Positions 5,742 to 7,039 of a stretch of DNA of 7,039 nt are shown here, in pieces (position 1 is the stretch's first letter; the number at the start of each line of letters is the position of its first letter). Origin of the DNA: JAUWPO01 sp965603285 (GTDB lineage Bacteria > Chloroflexota > Anaerolineae > Anaerolineales > UBA4823); assembly GCA_965603285.1 (NCBI GenBank), contig CBFDCK010000156.1, positions 1-7,039 of the forward strand, written 5' to 3'. The notes under the pieces are model-generated. The model was not told where the DNA came from and made no database searches. It saw only the letters and a list, made by a program, of their open reading frames with translations. A program made the position numbers and the translations under genes.

Positions 5742-5753
5742 TCACCGAGGTGA
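5742..5753. repeat. Short inverted repeat next to the -35 box
   Basis: TCACC-GA-GGTGA is a perfect 5+5 inverted repeat directly upstream of the -35 of the unit promoter. It could be a regulator site, or a small hairpin after the upstream NHL gene. It has no U-run and no second copy in the window, so either role is speculative. Nothing else is evident in the 5669-5815 gap. Confidence 0.3.
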
Positions 5754-5815
5754 ATCTACTCCAGAAAATATGCGGGATTTATCTCATTCATTTTAATTAT
5801 TTAATGTAGAGCGAT

Positions 5816-7039
5816 CTATTGTGGGATTTCCAGGGAGAAGTGCACAATGCGGTTATTTCCGGCATCACTTACCCACACATCGCCGTTCAAATCTACACTA
5901 ATCCCCACCGGTATACCAAAACTATCCAACTCAGTACCAAAATCTCCCCAAAATTGAACAAAATCTCCTTCCTGGGTAAATTGTATTACCCGATAACCTT
6001 CGGGATCTGTTATGAATACCATCCCTTCTTCGTTCACATCGATATACGGTTTATTATCCAGAGATTGACCAAACCACGCTACCACATCCCACTCAGTTTC
6101 AGGTATATATGTAGAATCTTCCAAGCGAGAAAACACTTGGATTCTTTGGTTCCAGGTATCAGCGACATATACGTTGCCCGTTTTATCAACCGCAATTCCA
6201 ACAGGCTCATCAAATTGACCGGGTCCCATTCCCGCCCCACCAAATTGAGTTATGTGATTCCCATCCAAATCGAATACCACGACACGTTTATTTCCTGTGT
6301 CCGTCACGAAGACATTTCCTTCTTGATCGATAGCCACATCTCGTGGTCCCCAAAGAGCAAGCGGTCCTTCCGCCTGTCCGAAATATCCCCACATCTTCAA
6401 AAATTCTCCCTCAGATGAAAATTTCTGAATACGGTGATTCCAGGTATCTGCAACAAAAACAGAGCCATCTGGTCCAACATCCAATCCCCATGGTTGATTA
6501 AATGTCCCGCCAGGGGCATTACCCGTAGTTGTGTCACCAAACTTTCCCCACATGTGTAGAATTTCTCCTTCCGATGTCAGGTGTTGTATACGATTATTCT
6601 CAGTGTCCGCAACATAGATGCTGCCATCCCCTGCGACTGCAACCCCGCGAGGTCGCTGAAATTGACTTGCTTGATCTCCTTGGCTGCCGAAGGTACGATT
6701 GGCCGTAAGCTTGACCTCTTTTCCTTCATAAGGATCGGCCTGAATTGGTTCCAGCGAAGGTGCTGCCCCATAATTCCATAACTGGTTGACGATATCTTTG
6801 CGTATGTACAAACGCATACTGGCAGACGGAGACCAATTGGTCAAATCCATTTCTTTATCGGTAACTTCTCCATATAATGAGTAATCTCTATTGAACCATA
6901 TTTGGAAAATCGCTGCTCGCATACTGGGGTCGCGCAAAGCGTTGATGATCCTATCCCAGGTTAAATTGAAGTAATCTTGGTTTGGCCACCACAATCGGAT
7001 GTAATCGAAACGGTTATACGCCTGACCAACTACGGGCTC
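5816..7039 (-). CDS. C-terminal part of a large protein with six NHL repeats, possibly Agl23-like (TIGR03663), 5' partial
   Basis: The frame is open to the right edge (EPVVGQAYNRFDYIR precedes the TTG at 6994), so the start lies outside and at least 407 residues are encoded here. Counting from the TTG, residues 1-75 carry WWPNQDYF, a helical region and RLYIRKDIVNQLWNYG (61-76). This reminds me of the region after the membrane part in Agl23-like (TIGR03663) glycosylation-associated proteins of Chloroflexota; that match is from memory and only moderately sure. Residues 112-392 hold six NHL repeats with the pattern P.GvavD..GnvyVaDt.N.Riq.F, for example VADTENNRIQ (128-137), VADTWNHRIQ (181-190), TDTGNKRVVV (231-240), VADTWNQRIQ (277-286), TDPEGYRVIQ (329-338) and SDAGNNRIVH (376-385). 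Six blades would close a beta-propeller, probably extracytoplasmic and ligand- or glycan-binding. No terminator is seen after the TAG stop. Confidence 0.85.
   Translation of the reverse strand, partial: EPVVGQAYNRFDYIRLWWPNQDYFNLTWDRIINALRDPSMRAAIFQIWFNRDYSLYGEVTDKEMDLTNWSPSASMRLYIRKDIVNQLWNYGAAPSLEPIQADPYEGKEVKLTANRTFGSQGDQASQFQRPRGVAVAGDGSIYVADTENNRIQHLTSEGEILHMWGKFGDTTTGNAPGGTFNQPWGLDVGPDGSVFVADTWNHRIQKFSSEGEFLKMWGYFGQAEGPLALWGPRDVAIDQEGNVFVTDTGNKRVVVFDLDGNHITQFGGAGMGPGQFDEPVGIAVDKTGNVYVADTWNQRIQVFSRLEDSTYIPETEWDVVAWFGQSLDNKPYIDVNEEGMVFITDPEGYRVIQFTQEGDFVQFWGDFGTELDSFGIPVGISVDLNGDVWVSDAGNNRIVHFSLEIPQ

Noticed and set aside
5819..6418. Plus-strand 199-residue ORF antisense to the NHL gene
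   Set aside because: It has an unlikely composition and no ribosome site, and the opposite strand carries clear NHL repeats; the stop-free frame is a by-product of repeat codons.
6100..6720. Regular spacing of similar DNA segments as a possible repeat array or CRISPR
   Set aside because: The similarity is at protein level, from NHL blades; the DNA units are not identical and have no spacer-repeat pattern.
6992..6994. TTG at 6994 as the start of the NHL protein
   Set aside because: In-frame coding with family-like residues (YNRFDYIR) continues upstream to the window edge, and no Shine-Dalgarno is seen.

Overview
The window looks like a chromosomal segment from a Chloroflexota bacterium, most likely of the Anaerolineae type. 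This is an inference from gene content and protein style: an amino-acid ABC transporter with a tandem solute-binding protein, a YdjI-like SPFH protein, and a large NHL-tailed membrane protein related to archaeal-type glycosylation factors. No rRNA or unambiguous taxon marker is present. Base composition is moderate and there is no sign of an insertion sequence, phage or CRISPR array.

Left part (1-1800, plus strand): the 3' part of a polar amino-acid solute-binding protein gene, cut by the window edge, then a strong stem-loop in the 155-base gap, then a permease of the His/Glu/Gln/Arg/opine family. The binding protein appears to be two SBP domains in one chain: the window opens with an exact 55-base copy of the sequence that also ends the gene. 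No ATPase gene follows. The next gene is a tRNA on the opposite strand.

Middle (1799-3940): tRNA-Leu(GAG) on the minus strand has its own perfect-consensus promoter and a rho-independent terminator that abuts the permease stop. plsX, encoding the acyl-phosphate-forming enzyme of phospholipid synthesis, diverges from it on the plus strand. The -10 box of the tRNA promoter is an 8-base palindrome, so it presents TATAAT to both strands. A 51-codon ORF with a good Shine-Dalgarno site overlaps the plsX stop; it may be a small gene or the remnant of one. Next comes a two-helix membrane protein with a NERD-like domain that has lost its expected catalytic residues.

Right part (3947-7039, minus strand): a terminator sits between convergent genes. 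A two-gene unit follows, read right to left: a 176-residue helical protein of unknown function, then an SPFH (band 7, YdjI-like) protein whose C-terminus is an excisionase-type helix-turn-helix instead of the usual zinc ribbon. An extended -10 promoter precedes the unit. At the right edge is the C-terminal part of a large protein ending in six NHL repeats. Its reading frame stays open to the window edge, so the true start lies outside.

The most interesting items are the SPFH-HTH fusion with its helical partner, the catalytically stripped NERD-like membrane protein, the tandem binding protein with its exact repeat, and the symmetric tRNA/plsX promoter.
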